Notes under the pieces: model-generated
Databases searched by the model: none
What the model saw: the letters and a program-made list of their open reading frames with translations, nothing else
What the model was told of the DNA's origin: nothing
Source: Marinobacter manganoxydans MnI7-9
GTDB lineage: Bacteria > Pseudomonadota > Gammaproteobacteria > Pseudomonadales > Oleiphilaceae
Assembly: GCF_000235625.1 (NCBI RefSeq)
Contig: NZ_AGTR01000088.1
Span: forward strand, 1-39,037
Length of the DNA: 39,037 nt
Direction: 5' to 3'
Position numbers and translations under genes: made by a program
Shown: piece by piece, positions 22,404-31,247 of the stretch
How the letters are laid out: each line of letters opens with the position of its first letter
Position numbering within the stretch: position 1 is the stretch's first letter

Positions 22404-22532
22404 GCCTTTCCATCCTTACGCTGTTCCCAGCAAGTTTCAGTGGGTTAAAAAGTAGGTGGACTATCATTTATTAGGCAACTGCTGTTCGTCAAACCTTATC
22501 GGAAACTGGGACGCTTGCAGGAGTTACCGGAA

Positions 22533-23022
22533 CTATGGAAGTCTTTTCCGGCCATCCGGACGTACTCCTGTATTTCCGGATGATCTTGGCTTACTTCGGC
22601 CCGGATCGATATCCAGGTTCACCAGGGCGCCCCTGTCGGCCAGGGAGTTGCCCAGGGTGCGATAACCCCCGGTGAGCTCATGCTCCACCGGGCACAGCGG
22701 ATCCTCCAGCCATAAACCGACCCGGGCATTGCGGGCCATGGGGCCGCCCTCGACCAGATCCGGTCGGGACTGGGTGCCGGGCGGGCCGGGGATGTGGCCG
22801 CGGAAGGAAACCAGCGAGCGCGCGTTGCTTATCCGCTTCGCGGGCGCTGGCCAGTGCGCTGTGTTCATCCAGCGCCACAATCGCGTTGATGGCAGGGTTC
22901 TGGTCCCGGATTCTTTCCAGTAAGGCGGTAATCAGTGCCTCGCTGGTCAGGGTGCCGGCCTCCAGTTGTTTCAGGAGCTCATGGGCCGGCTGATAATGAG
23001 TCGGGGTGTCTTGTACATCCAT
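22533..23022 (-). pseudogene. Decayed amidase (amidase-signature family) gene
   Basis: An N-terminal amidase piece starts at 23022 and reads as family sequence for about 65 codons (S.L...LLERI...NP.INA.V.LD, then an A-R-E-A-D stretch). Near 22815 the homology shifts frame and jumps to the mid-protein GHIPGPPGT region. It then jumps again, within a few codons of GPMARN, to the VGLWLEDPLCPVEHE region. The catalytic Lys-Ser-Ser region (the GGSSGG loop) is absent, so an active enzyme is impossible. At least two internal deletions plus a frameshift are needed. The decayed 3' end may extend to about 22497. Confidence 0.8.
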
Positions 23023-23067
23023 GGATGTTCTCTTTTTTTGTTGGTCTTAAGGCCTGTCGCCAGCGAG

Positions 23068-24075
23068 TCACGGCAGCTCTGATCGCCAGTGTTTTACGTT
23101 CACCTGGTCCTTGACTGCGTCGATGATTTCGATAATCAGGTTAATCAAGGCCTCGTTCTGGGCTTCGTCGGCTTTCACTTCACCGGGTGTCGGCAGGAAA
23201 ACATTCACGATGTCTTCAATGAAGGCGTGATTGGAGGCTGAAGCCAGGTCTTCGAGGATCTGGTGGATGACATGGGCAACGATGTCGCCGACCGCTTCTT
23301 CCAGGGTTTCCTGAATGGTGGGGCCCACCACCGGAAGATATTTCAGTCGTGACAGTTCCAGGTTCTGTTTGAGGGCATTATCCACTGTGTCTTCCAGGTA
23401 GCTCCTGAGGGCTCCGCGATTGGGTACGTAGCCTTCCTGGGCCGCCTCGGCAACCCGTTTGGAAATCCAGTCGGAGAGCATGTCCCGTCGGGGATAGAGA
23501 ATGTCCTTCTGGATCTTGTCAAACAGCGGAGAGCCCAGTTTGACCTCCTGCTGCACGCCGCTCAGCACCTTCAGCACAATGCGATCAGAGAGCTCTTCCA
23601 TAAAGGCTTCGTAATAGAAATTTACGAAGCGGTAGATCTTGGTGTTCGTAACGTCAATGATCTTGTACTGGTGCAGTCGATAGATGATGGAGATCACACG
23701 GAGGATACGGAGGAAACGCAGGCTTCCCACCGGAATACAGCCCACCAGGTCATACCAGTGAATAAACGGGTAGAAGTACCAGCGGTCGTAGATTTTTGCC
23801 TTGATGGCGTAACCCCAGCGGACGAAGAACTCGGTCAGGAATATGCTGACGAAGATCAGATCGTAAAAGATGAAGCGTTCATGGATGGGGTGGTAGGCCG
23901 ACTGTATGGCCGGAGCATGCTCTTTCAGCAGATTCTGAACGGCTACAAAGTTATAGATCGAGTCCCAGATGATGAACGCCAGGTTGATGATCAGCAGGCC
24001 CAGCATCAGGAAATCAATGATGAACCAGACAAGCTGGTGGCTGGATTTCAGGTTTTCTCGATTTATCTTCAGCAT
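23068..24075 (-). CDS. Voltage-sensor-like four-helix membrane protein with long cytoplasmic tail
   Basis: A 335-aa protein with four hydrophobic segments at about residues 13-37, 67-86, 100-116 and 118-135. The fourth carries regularly spaced arginines (R120, R123, R126, R133) like an S4 voltage sensor, and acidic residues occur in the second (D72, E82) and third. No further hydrophobic helices or selectivity-filter motif follow, so the pore domain of an ion channel is missing. The remaining 200 residues are helical and soluble, with several repeats of amphipathic, acidic helices. Automatic annotation would probably say ion transporter. The ATG has no strong ribosome-binding site. No operon partner is evident; the decayed amidase lies 45 bp downstream. 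Confidence 0.75.
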   Translation of the reverse strand: MLKINRENLKSSHQLVWFIIDFLMLGLLIINLAFIIWDSIYNFVAVQNLLKEHAPAIQSAYHPIHERFIFYDLIFVSIFLTEFFVRWGYAIKAKIYDRWYFYPFIHWYDLVGCIPVGSLRFLRILRVISIIYRLHQYKIIDVTNTKIYRFVNFYYEAFMEELSDRIVLKVLSGVQQEVKLGSPLFDKIQKDILYPRRDMLSDWISKRVAEAAQEGYVPNRGALRSYLEDTVDNALKQNLELSRLKYLPVVGPTIQETLEEAVGDIVAHVIHQILEDLASASNHAFIEDIVNVFLPTPGEVKADEAQNEALINLIIEIIDAVKDQVNVKHWRSELP

Positions 24076-24261
24076 TCGCCAGGGTCCGGTCTGTTGCTAA
24101 GTATCTGACAGGTTAGCTTATTTCAACGCCACAAACGACTCGCCCTTGAGCCGCTCAAGGCAGTCCGAAAGGCCAACCATGGATTAACTTGACCGTCTGC
24201 CATTAAACTCCCACGCTTGAACGGAAATCCTTCTTGTTACCACCAACACTGAAATAGCCGG

Positions 24262-26016
24262 ATGCTATCAATCTATCAAGTCGTGAATTCGGGCCGGGTC
24301 CGGCTTTTGATCTTGTTGCTCTGCTGGCTGCCGTCGTGGGTTTGCGCGCAACAGGTCGTCGTGAACATGGAGGGAGACTACCCGGATCTGAAATCAAATG
24401 CCCAGGCGTTTATCGGGGAGGTTGAAGGCCGCAGTGCCAGTAATCTCAGGCGTTATGCCCCCACGGCCGTTGGTCAGGCCGAGGAGGCATTGCGGGCGCT
24501 CGGGTATTACAGCCCGTTGATTGATTGGCGGATTGAAGAGGGTGGTTCCGACACAACGGCAACGCTCGTTCTGTCCATTACACCGGGGGAGCCGGTGCGA
24601 GTTACGTCCCGGACCGTGGAGATCAGGGGGGCAGCTGCGTCAGATGAACGGTTTAACGCCGATCTGCCAGAGCACCCGGCGGAAGGCGACATTCTCAACC
24701 ACGGTCAATATGCCAGCCTGCGAGACACCATCCAGACCCGTGCCCGACGGCGTGGCTATTTCGACGGCACATTTGTTACCCGTACCCTGGAAGTGGATCC
24801 GGCAACCCGAAGCGCTGCGGTTACGCTTATCTATGATAGCGGCGAAAGGTACCGGCTCGGAGAGGTAACCTTTGCCGAGGGACACTGGTTCGAGATCGGT
24901 CTACTGGAGCAGTTCGTTTCTTTCGAGCCAGGTATACCCTTCCATGCTGATGAAGTAGCAAGGCTCAACCGGGATCTCCTGAACAGCGGCTATTTCAGCA
25001 GTGTTGATATCGATGCCTCACCGGGTAGTGCCGAGGACGGCGTGATTCCGGTCCGCGTTGATCTCACCCGGCGCGAGGCCCGCTCTGTGGCGGCGGGCGT
25101 GGGGTTTTCGACCGATGTCGGACCCAGGTTCCGTGGAAACTGGCGGGAACACTGGATCAATCCCATGGGGCACAAGCGGGGCGCCGAGACAGAACTCTCG
25201 GTACCCAGGCAGAACCTGAGTACCTGGTACGAGCTGCCCCTGGATCCGCCCATGACCGACCTGATCCGCCTGAGCGCCGGTTACCAGCGCGAGGACATCG
25301 AGAATGTGGAATCGGAACTTCTGAGCCTGGGGCAGCAGTGGCAGCATCAGTTGGATAACGGCTGGCTACAGATATTGTCGCTGCGTTGGGAAGGTGAGCG
25401 CTTTAACATCGGCAATGACGAGAAAGGCACAAGCACACTCCTGCTGCCCGGTGCGGGATACTCGAAAATACACACGGACTCGCCACTGGACCCATCCCGG
25501 GGCTATCGCCTGCAGTTCGATGTTACCGGTTCGCATCGGGCGGCGCTGTCCGATGTGGATATCCTTCATGTAAACGCACTGGTCAAGGGGCTGTTTACGC
25601 TGGCGGACAAGCACCGGTTTCTGGGTCGTCTGCAGGCGGGGGCTGTGGCAACCAACCGGTTTGAAGATGTGCCTCCATCCCTGCGTTTCTTCGCTGGCGG
25701 TGACCAGAGTGTGCGAGGGTATGGCTATGAAACCCTGTCGCCAGAGAATGATAACGGCGTGCCGGTGGGCGGACGCTTCCTGATGGTTGGCAGTGCCGAG
25801 TATCAGTATCAGTTTGCGGACAAATGGCGTGCCGCCATGTTCGTCGACCACGGCAACGCGATCAACAATCCGAGCGACCCGCTGGCCACCGGCGCTGGTG
25901 TCGGCATACGCTGGATCAGCCCGGTCGGGCCGTTGAGGCTGGACATCGCCAAAGGGTTGGATCGTGAATTTGGCGGGGATTGGCGCATTCACTTTTCCAT
26001 GGGGCCTGAGCTGTGA
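24262..26016 (+). CDS. tamA: Outer-membrane assembly protein TamA
   Basis: A 584-aa Omp85/BamA-family protein that, with TamB, forms the translocation and assembly module. The N-terminus is a signal peptide ending near residue 29 (V-C-A|Q). POTRA-like domains fill roughly residues 35-260, and a 16-strand barrel is expected from about 270 to the end. The barrel includes a GGDQSVRGYGYE motif near residue 480 (the VRGF-like lid-lock motif) and ends in a C-terminal beta strand closing with L. A GTG at 24283 is an alternative start giving a shorter signal sequence. Neither start has a strong ribosome-binding site. The stop overlaps the tamB start by 4 bp (GTGA), the usual operon arrangement. Confidence 0.93.
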   Translation: MLSIYQVVNSGRVRLLILLLCWLPSWVCAQQVVVNMEGDYPDLKSNAQAFIGEVEGRSASNLRRYAPTAVGQAEEALRALGYYSPLIDWRIEEGGSDTTATLVLSITPGEPVRVTSRTVEIRGAAASDERFNADLPEHPAEGDILNHGQYASLRDTIQTRARRRGYFDGTFVTRTLEVDPATRSAAVTLIYDSGERYRLGEVTFAEGHWFEIGLLEQFVSFEPGIPFHADEVARLNRDLLNSGYFSSVDIDASPGSAEDGVIPVRVDLTRREARSVAAGVGFSTDVGPRFRGNWREHWINPMGHKRGAETELSVPRQNLSTWYELPLDPPMTDLIRLSAGYQREDIENVESELLSLGQQWQHQLDNGWLQILSLRWEGERFNIGNDEKGTSTLLLPGAGYSKIHTDSPLDPSRGYRLQFDVTGSHRAALSDVDILHVNALVKGLFTLADKHRFLGRLQAGAVATNRFEDVPPSLRFFAGGDQSVRGYGYETLSPENDNGVPVGGRFLMVGSAEYQYQFADKWRAAMFVDHGNAINNPSDPLATGAGVGIRWISPVGPLRLDIAKGLDREFGGDWRIHFSMGPEL

Positions 26017-29000
26017 CGAGGACACCGGAAACTTCGGAAGACAGGCCGCACAAGCCATCGGCACGCCCGCGCCGCCTCCGGTTTTGGCTGTTGGTAGGGC
26101 TGGCGGTATTGATTCTCGTGCCTGTCCTTGTGGTGGCCGCTGTTTTGCTGGCCCTGCGCTCTGAGACGGGAACCGCCTGGGTTATAGAACAGGTGCCAGG
26201 GCTTCAGGTGGAAAATGACCGGGGATCTCTGTTTGGTCGGTGGCAAGCCGACCACCTGAAATGGCGTGGTTACGGGGTCGAAGTGGTCGTTGAGTCGCCA
26301 CTCGTGGACTGGTCCCCTTCCTGTCTGTTCCGAAAACAGCTCTGTATAGAGAATCTGGAAGCAGAGACGCTCGAAGTCTCGCAATTGCCTCCGACGGACA
26401 AAGCCGAAGGCGGGAGCCCCATTACACTGCCGGGCGTGGACCTGCCGCTGGCGCTGAATATCAGTGGCGTCCGGCTCGGGCCTTTTACCTTCAACGGCAA
26501 CAAAGTCTGGGACCGGTTTGAGCTGGACGCCGGAGGGTCGGGCGCCGCCTGGAACATAAAGCGCGCCTGGTATCAGCTGGGTGAGTACACGGTGTCCGCC
26601 GCTGGCCGGATAGAAACCCGCCGGGACTGGCCTGTCAATCTGGAAGTCAAAGCGGATATCCCGCCGCCTTATGGAGACGAGTGGCTTCTCGACGCCCGGC
26701 TCTCCGGCAGCGTTCGGGACCTGATGGTCGCTGCATCCAGTCGTGGCTACCTGGATGCTGAACTCTCGGGGGAAGTCGAGCCGCTCGATCCGGCCCTGCC
26801 GGCACAGTTGAGGCTAACCTCGGATCAGTTCCGCGCAGCGCAGGCGCTGCCGGAGACCCTTGTGCTCAATGATTGGTCTGTGGACGCCAGGGGTAGCCTT
26901 CAGCAGGGGTTTCGCACCCGGGGGCAAGCTACGCTTCCGGGCACGACAGGCCCGGTACGGCTGACGCTGGAGGGCCTGGCGACGACTCGTGCGGCGGAGA
27001 ACATCCGGATCGAGTTGGCCGCAGACAAGGAGAATGGTGCAGGGCAAGACACTGTGGTGGCCAATGGCAATGTCTCCTGGAGCGAGGGCCTCGAAGCCAG
27101 TGCCGACATCCGTTTGCGCGGATTTCCCTGGTATACGCTGATCCCGGGCTTTGAGCCGCCAGTGGTAACCCTTCGTTCCCTGGATGGCACCGTGTCCTGG
27201 CGTGAGGGGAACTACCATGCAGAGCTTCAAGCCGGTGTCGAGGGTCCCCAGGGCAACGCGGAACTGACCACCACGGTGGATGGCGATGCCGGGCAGACCA
27301 CACTGACCAACCTGACCGTCAGCACAGGCGCCGGGTCTCTTACCGGCAACGGCTCGGTGAACTTTTCCGGGCCGCTTTCCTGGCAGGCGGCCTTGCGCCT
27401 GAAGGACTTCAATCCCGGTTATTGGGTACCTGTACTGGAAGCCAGTCTCAGCGGTGATGTGACGACCGAGGGACAACTCGGGGATGGACCGGTACCTGCC
27501 ATGAATGCCGGATGGGATCTTGAGGGCGACTGGCGTTCCAATCCCGCGTCTCTGCAGGGACGGCTAGATACCTCATCAGGCAGTTGGGAGCTATCCGACC
27601 TGCAGTTGTTGGTGGGTGACAACCGTATTGAGGGTAGCGGTACCTGGGGCGACGTTCTGCGTGGTGATCTGGCTCTGAACCTGCCCGCGCCGGAAATTGT
27701 CCTGCCTGGCCTGACGGGGAATCTGCAAGCCACTCTGACGGCGGAGGGAACACCAGAGCGCCCGAGGGGCGAGCTGAGTGCAAGTGGCAAAAACCTGGGC
27801 TGGCAGGATAAGCTCGCCATTGAAACCCTCAGTCTTGAGGCCGATCTGCAGGACGGCATGCGCCTTGTCAGCCGTTTGCAGGCGGAGAACCTCAACGGGT
27901 TCGGGCAAGAGCTTGAAACGCTCACTCTGGAAGCCAATGGCACCCAGGGAAAGCACACCGTGAGCATCGGTGCACGTCATGCCGAGGCTGACCTTGAGCT
28001 GGTTTTCGCAGGAGAGGCCGGCGCTGACTGGAGAACCTGGCAGGGAGAGCTGTCCCGCGGCCTGATTGACCTTCCGGAACAGTCCCAGCAATGGCGGCTT
28101 CAGGCCCCGGCGACCCTGGCATACAAAGCCGATGGTGAGCTCACATTTGGCAATCATTGCTGGCGCTGGGAGGAGAGTACGGTTTGTGCCGAGGACCAGA
28201 CACTGCTCCCGGTTCCCCGCATTGCCTATCGTATCGACCGCTTCCCAACCGTTGCCCTCGCTCCCTTGCTGCCAGAGACGTTACGCTGGGACGGTTGGAT
28301 CAACGGAGAGGTTGATTTCACCACAACCGACGACGGCCCGGACGGACGCGTTTTCCTGGACGCCGGTGAAGGACAATTCCAGTTGCTGGTGGACGGCGAG
28401 TGGGAGTCACTCGCCTACAATACCCTGACAACCGAGGTCGGCCTGAAGCCGAGACAAGCCGACCTTGCGGTCCGTCTTTCCGGACCCGAGCTTGGCGATT
28501 TCACGCTGGATATGAACCTGGATCCGAACTCGGACGACCGTAGCGTTGAGGGTTCCTTCAGTCTCGAGGGTCTGGATATTGCCCTTGCAGGATTGCTTTC
28601 CGGACTGGACGAAGTTGCCGGTCGGGTGAACGGCCAGGGCCTGCTCTCCGGCCCGCTGATGAACCCGGCGGTGACCGGCGAACTGCACCTGGTGAATGGA
28701 CGAGTTTCCGATCCCCGCTTGCCGGTACCGATCGAGGAGATGATCGCCAGCGTTCGGTTCGCCGGCTACTCGGCCGAGATCAGTGGCAGGATCCGGAGCA
28801 ATGCGCGAAGCCAGACTATTTTGGATGGCGTAATCGACTGGCAACAGTCTCCCCGGGGCGAAATCACCATTTCCGGCAGCCGTGTGCCATTCAACCTGGA
28901 GCCTTATGCGCAGCTTGAGGTGGAGCCGGACCTGACCATTGTTTTCAGTGAGGGAGCCCTGGAAGTATCCGGACAGGTCGGAGTGCCGAGAGGCGACATA

Positions 29001-29774
29001 GAGATACAGGGTTTGCCGGAGCAGGCCGTATCGGTATCGGAGGATGAGGTCATTGTTGGTGTGGAGCGGGAAGAGCCCGTTGTCCGATCGCTGAATATGG
29101 ATGTGACCGTGGTTGTTGGAGAAGATCAGGTGAATTTTGCCGCCTTCGGCGTGACCGGTGATCTGGAGGGATCTCTTCGCATTGGCAATGACATGGATAC
29201 CCGTGGCACGCTCCAACTGGTCAATGGCCAGTATGAAGCCTATGGTCAGGAGCTCAAGCTCAGGCGGGCAAGACTGTTGTTCGTGGGCAACCTTACCCAA
29301 CCCTATCTGGACATCGAGGCCGTCCGCACCGTGGATACCGTTGTGGCCGGTATTCGCCTGACCGGCCCGGTGCAGTCGCCCCAGACGGAAGTATTCTCCA
29401 ACCCCGACATGCCTCAGACGGAGGCGCTTTCCTATGTCATTCTTGGCCGGGCGCCCCAGAGCCGGGGTGATGAGGGCCAGATGAGCCGGGCGGCGCTGTC
29501 CCTGGGACTGACCCAGGCCAACAAGGTGACTGGGCAAATTGGCGAAGAGTTAGGTATTCGCCAGCTCACCCTGGAAGCGGAGGGTTCCGGCGATCAGACG
29601 TCGGTGGTGGCGAGCGGGTATCTGACGGATGAGCTGAGTGTCCGCTACGGTGTCGGCATCTTCGAGCCGATCACCACGGTTGCTCTGCGCTACGATCTGG
29701 GCCGCTACTTCTATCTGGAGGCTGCCAGCGGGCTGGCGGCCTCCCTGGATATTTTCTACACCCGGGATTTCTGA
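26013..29774 (+). CDS. tamB: Inner-membrane-anchored translocation protein TamB
   Basis: A 1253-aa AsmA-like protein that spans the periplasm from an N-terminal membrane anchor (about residues 25-48) to the outer membrane, where it works with TamA. The bulk is repetitive beta-strand sequence, as expected for the hydrophobic-groove taco fold proposed to carry phospholipids. The C-terminal 350 residues are the conserved TamB/DUF490 domain, with the QLVNGQYEAYGQELKL and SYVILGR stretches. Translation starts at GTG overlapping tamA. Length matches the family (about 1200-1260 aa in enterics and pseudomonads). It ends 2 bp from the convergent SIMPL gene. Confidence 0.95.
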   Translation: MTRTPETSEDRPHKPSARPRRLRFWLLVGLAVLILVPVLVVAAVLLALRSETGTAWVIEQVPGLQVENDRGSLFGRWQADHLKWRGYGVEVVVESPLVDWSPSCLFRKQLCIENLEAETLEVSQLPPTDKAEGGSPITLPGVDLPLALNISGVRLGPFTFNGNKVWDRFELDAGGSGAAWNIKRAWYQLGEYTVSAAGRIETRRDWPVNLEVKADIPPPYGDEWLLDARLSGSVRDLMVAASSRGYLDAELSGEVEPLDPALPAQLRLTSDQFRAAQALPETLVLNDWSVDARGSLQQGFRTRGQATLPGTTGPVRLTLEGLATTRAAENIRIELAADKENGAGQDTVVANGNVSWSEGLEASADIRLRGFPWYTLIPGFEPPVVTLRSLDGTVSWREGNYHAELQAGVEGPQGNAELTTTVDGDAGQTTLTNLTVSTGAGSLTGNGSVNFSGPLSWQAALRLKDFNPGYWVPVLEASLSGDVTTEGQLGDGPVPAMNAGWDLEGDWRSNPASLQGRLDTSSGSWELSDLQLLVGDNRIEGSGTWGDVLRGDLALNLPAPEIVLPGLTGNLQATLTAEGTPERPRGELSASGKNLGWQDKLAIETLSLEADLQDGMRLVSRLQAENLNGFGQELETLTLEANGTQGKHTVSIGARHAEADLELVFAGEAGADWRTWQGELSRGLIDLPEQSQQWRLQAPATLAYKADGELTFGNHCWRWEESTVCAEDQTLLPVPRIAYRIDRFPTVALAPLLPETLRWDGWINGEVDFTTTDDGPDGRVFLDAGEGQFQLLVDGEWESLAYNTLTTEVGLKPRQADLAVRLSGPELGDFTLDMNLDPNSDDRSVEGSFSLEGLDIALAGLLSGLDEVAGRVNGQGLLSGPLMNPAVTGELHLVNGRVSDPRLPVPIEEMIASVRFAGYSAEISGRIRSNARSQTILDGVIDWQQSPRGEITISGSRVPFNLEPYAQLEVEPDLTIVFSEGALEVSGQVGVPRGDIEIQGLPEQAVSVSEDEVIVGVEREEPVVRSLNMDVTVVVGEDQVNFAAFGVTGDLEGSLRIGNDMDTRGTLQLVNGQYEAYGQELKLRRARLLFVGNLTQPYLDIEAVRTVDTVVAGIRLTGPVQSPQTEVFSNPDMPQTEALSYVILGRAPQSRGDEGQMSRAALSLGLTQANKVTGQIGEELGIRQLTLEAEGSGDQTSVVASGYLTDELSVRYGVGIFEPITTVALRYDLGRYFYLEAASGLAASLDIFYTRDF

Positions 29775-29776
29775 GT

Positions 29777-30481
29777 TCAGTCCAGCTCGAAGGTGGCGCT
29801 CACTGAGGCCCGGATTTCCCGCTCACCCACGCTCGAGACCGTATCCGACATGGATTTTGCCTCCGCCATCATCATTGGTACCGGGCGGTGCCCGCCATTG
29901 ATGTTGATGGTGACCACATCACCACAGGTCTGGTCGAGCTGACTGGCCACGAATCGGCAGCGGGCCTGGGCGTCTGCGATGGCTCTGGCCAGTGCTTCCT
30001 GTTCCATACCGGTCTCATCCGAGTGGAAGAACTGGTGAGGGCCGAGGTGGTAATCCAGGCCCACAGCCTGGGCCTGCTGGAGCAGGGGATTGAGCAGGGT
30101 AAGATCACTGATGCTGAAGCTGACGGTCTGGGAGGCGACGGCCTGTTTGCGGGGCTGCTCCTCCCTTTCAGGTGCGGGCAGAGTTCGGGTGTAAAGGTTT
30201 ACCGACGCGTCTGAGTAATCATTGAGCTGATCCTGGTACTCGGTAATACCCTCGCGCCACTGCGCCATCAGAGCCGCTACCCGTTCGGTGGCCTTCTGGG
30301 GAAGCTCGTGCTCGGCACTGGCTGTGAACTGGAGTCGGGCGCTGTCGGGCTCGTATCGGACACTGCCCTCGCCGGTGAGCGTAACCTCACCTGCCATTGT
30401 CAGGGCAGGTACTGTGAGCGCGAGAGGGAGAATAAAACCGGACTTCAGGTTAAAACGGATCTTTCGGTTCCGTCCGTTCAT
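29777..30481 (-). CDS. SIMPL-domain (DUF541) periplasmic protein
   Basis: A 234-aa exported protein. I chose the ATG at 30481 because AAAGGAGG lies 7 nt upstream and the product then begins with a standard signal peptide (basic MNGRNRK, hydrophobic core, cleavage near T-M-A|G at residue 31). The longer open frame to 30604 has no such signals. The mature region is the SIMPL fold: an opening GEGSV.YEPD stretch, S.SDL..L..L..A in the middle, and a Cys pair (C in ARCRF and C in QTCGD) that may form a disulphide. The function of this family is poorly defined; envelope stress roles have been proposed for relatives. It converges with tamB and lies 31 bp after the amidotransferase gene, so it may share that transcript. 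Confidence 0.85.
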   Translation of the reverse strand: MNGRNRKIRFNLKSGFILPLALTVPALTMAGEVTLTGEGSVRYEPDSARLQFTASAEHELPQKATERVAALMAQWREGITEYQDQLNDYSDASVNLYTRTLPAPEREEQPRKQAVASQTVSFSISDLTLLNPLLQQAQAVGLDYHLGPHQFFHSDETGMEQEALARAIADAQARCRFVASQLDQTCGDVVTININGGHRPVPMMMAEAKSMSDTVSSVGEREIRASVSATFELD

Positions 30482-30512
30482 GGTAGTGCCTCCTTTGGAA
30501 ACCGTTGATGGA

Positions 30513-31247
30513 TCAGGCGTCGTCGGAATCCGGTTCCAGGCGCGCCAGTTTGTATCGGCGGGCAGCATCCACGAACTGGCCAAAGATGCGCCGGTGTCCG
30601 CCATGGTAGAGCAAGTATTCCGGGTGCCATTGGATGCCCGTTAGCCATTGGCGTCCGGTGCTTTCAATAGCCTGTACGAACAGATCATTGTCCACGGCGG
30701 TTACGCGCAGGTTTCGGCCCAGGCGCTTGATGGCCTGGCTGTGAATCCGGTTGGCGCCGATCACCGGGGAGCGCATGGCTTGCTCAAGCCGGCTGTGCGT
30801 TACCAGTCGCACGGTTTGCAAGGGCAAGAGCAGCGGGCGATGCCGGGTATTGACCCTCAGCGGTGTCACGTTCTGGCACAGGGACCCACCGTGGAAAACG
30901 TTGATGAACTGGGCGCCGCGGCAAATCCCGAGCACGGGAATGCCAATGGCTTCAGCCTGCTCAAGCAGTGACTGATCGGTTTTATCCCGCTTGCGGTCAT
31001 AATTGGCGGTAACCTGTGGCTCCTGCCCATAACGTTCAGGATGGACGTGGGTGCCGCCTGACAGCACCAGGCCATCAAGCATGGGTACGGCAACCCGTGA
31101 ACCCGGACGAATATAGTGGGTCCGGGCACCGTGGAGGCGCAGGCCCAGACTGATCAGCCGATGGGCAAGGCTTTTTCGAGCGGGACCACTGATGCCGATC
31201 GTCAGGCCCGGAACCTCAAGTTCCTGTTCTTTGGACTCTTCAGACAT
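30513..31247 (-). CDS. Class-I glutamine-amidotransferase-like gamma-glutamyl hydrolase
   Basis: A 244-aa member of the PuuD/peptidase C26 family. The catalytic triad is visible: nucleophile C109 in GICRGAQ, then H208 and E210 in QWHPE. LDGLVLSGG near residue 62 is the usual oxyanion region. PuuD itself hydrolyses gamma-glutamyl-GABA. Here the start codon overlaps the end of an amidoligase gene by 8 bp, so the two are probably co-translated. The likely role is releasing glutamine-derived ammonia or cleaving the gamma-glutamyl-type bond made by the amidoligase. No putrescine-pathway genes are nearby, so a role in polyamine catabolism is not supported. Confidence 0.85.
   Translation of the reverse strand: MSEESKEQELEVPGLTIGISGPARKSLAHRLISLGLRLHGARTHYIRPGSRVAVPMLDGLVLSGGTHVHPERYGQEPQVTANYDRKRDKTDQSLLEQAEAIGIPVLGICRGAQFINVFHGGSLCQNVTPLRVNTRHRPLLLPLQTVRLVTHSRLEQAMRSPVIGANRIHSQAIKRLGRNLRVTAVDNDLFVQAIESTGRQWLTGIQWHPEYLLYHGGHRRIFGQFVDAARRYKLARLEPDSDDA

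Noticed and set aside
28407-29537. 376-aa minus-strand frame opposite tamB
   Set aside because: Shadow of a conserved gene. No recognisable domain and no start signals.
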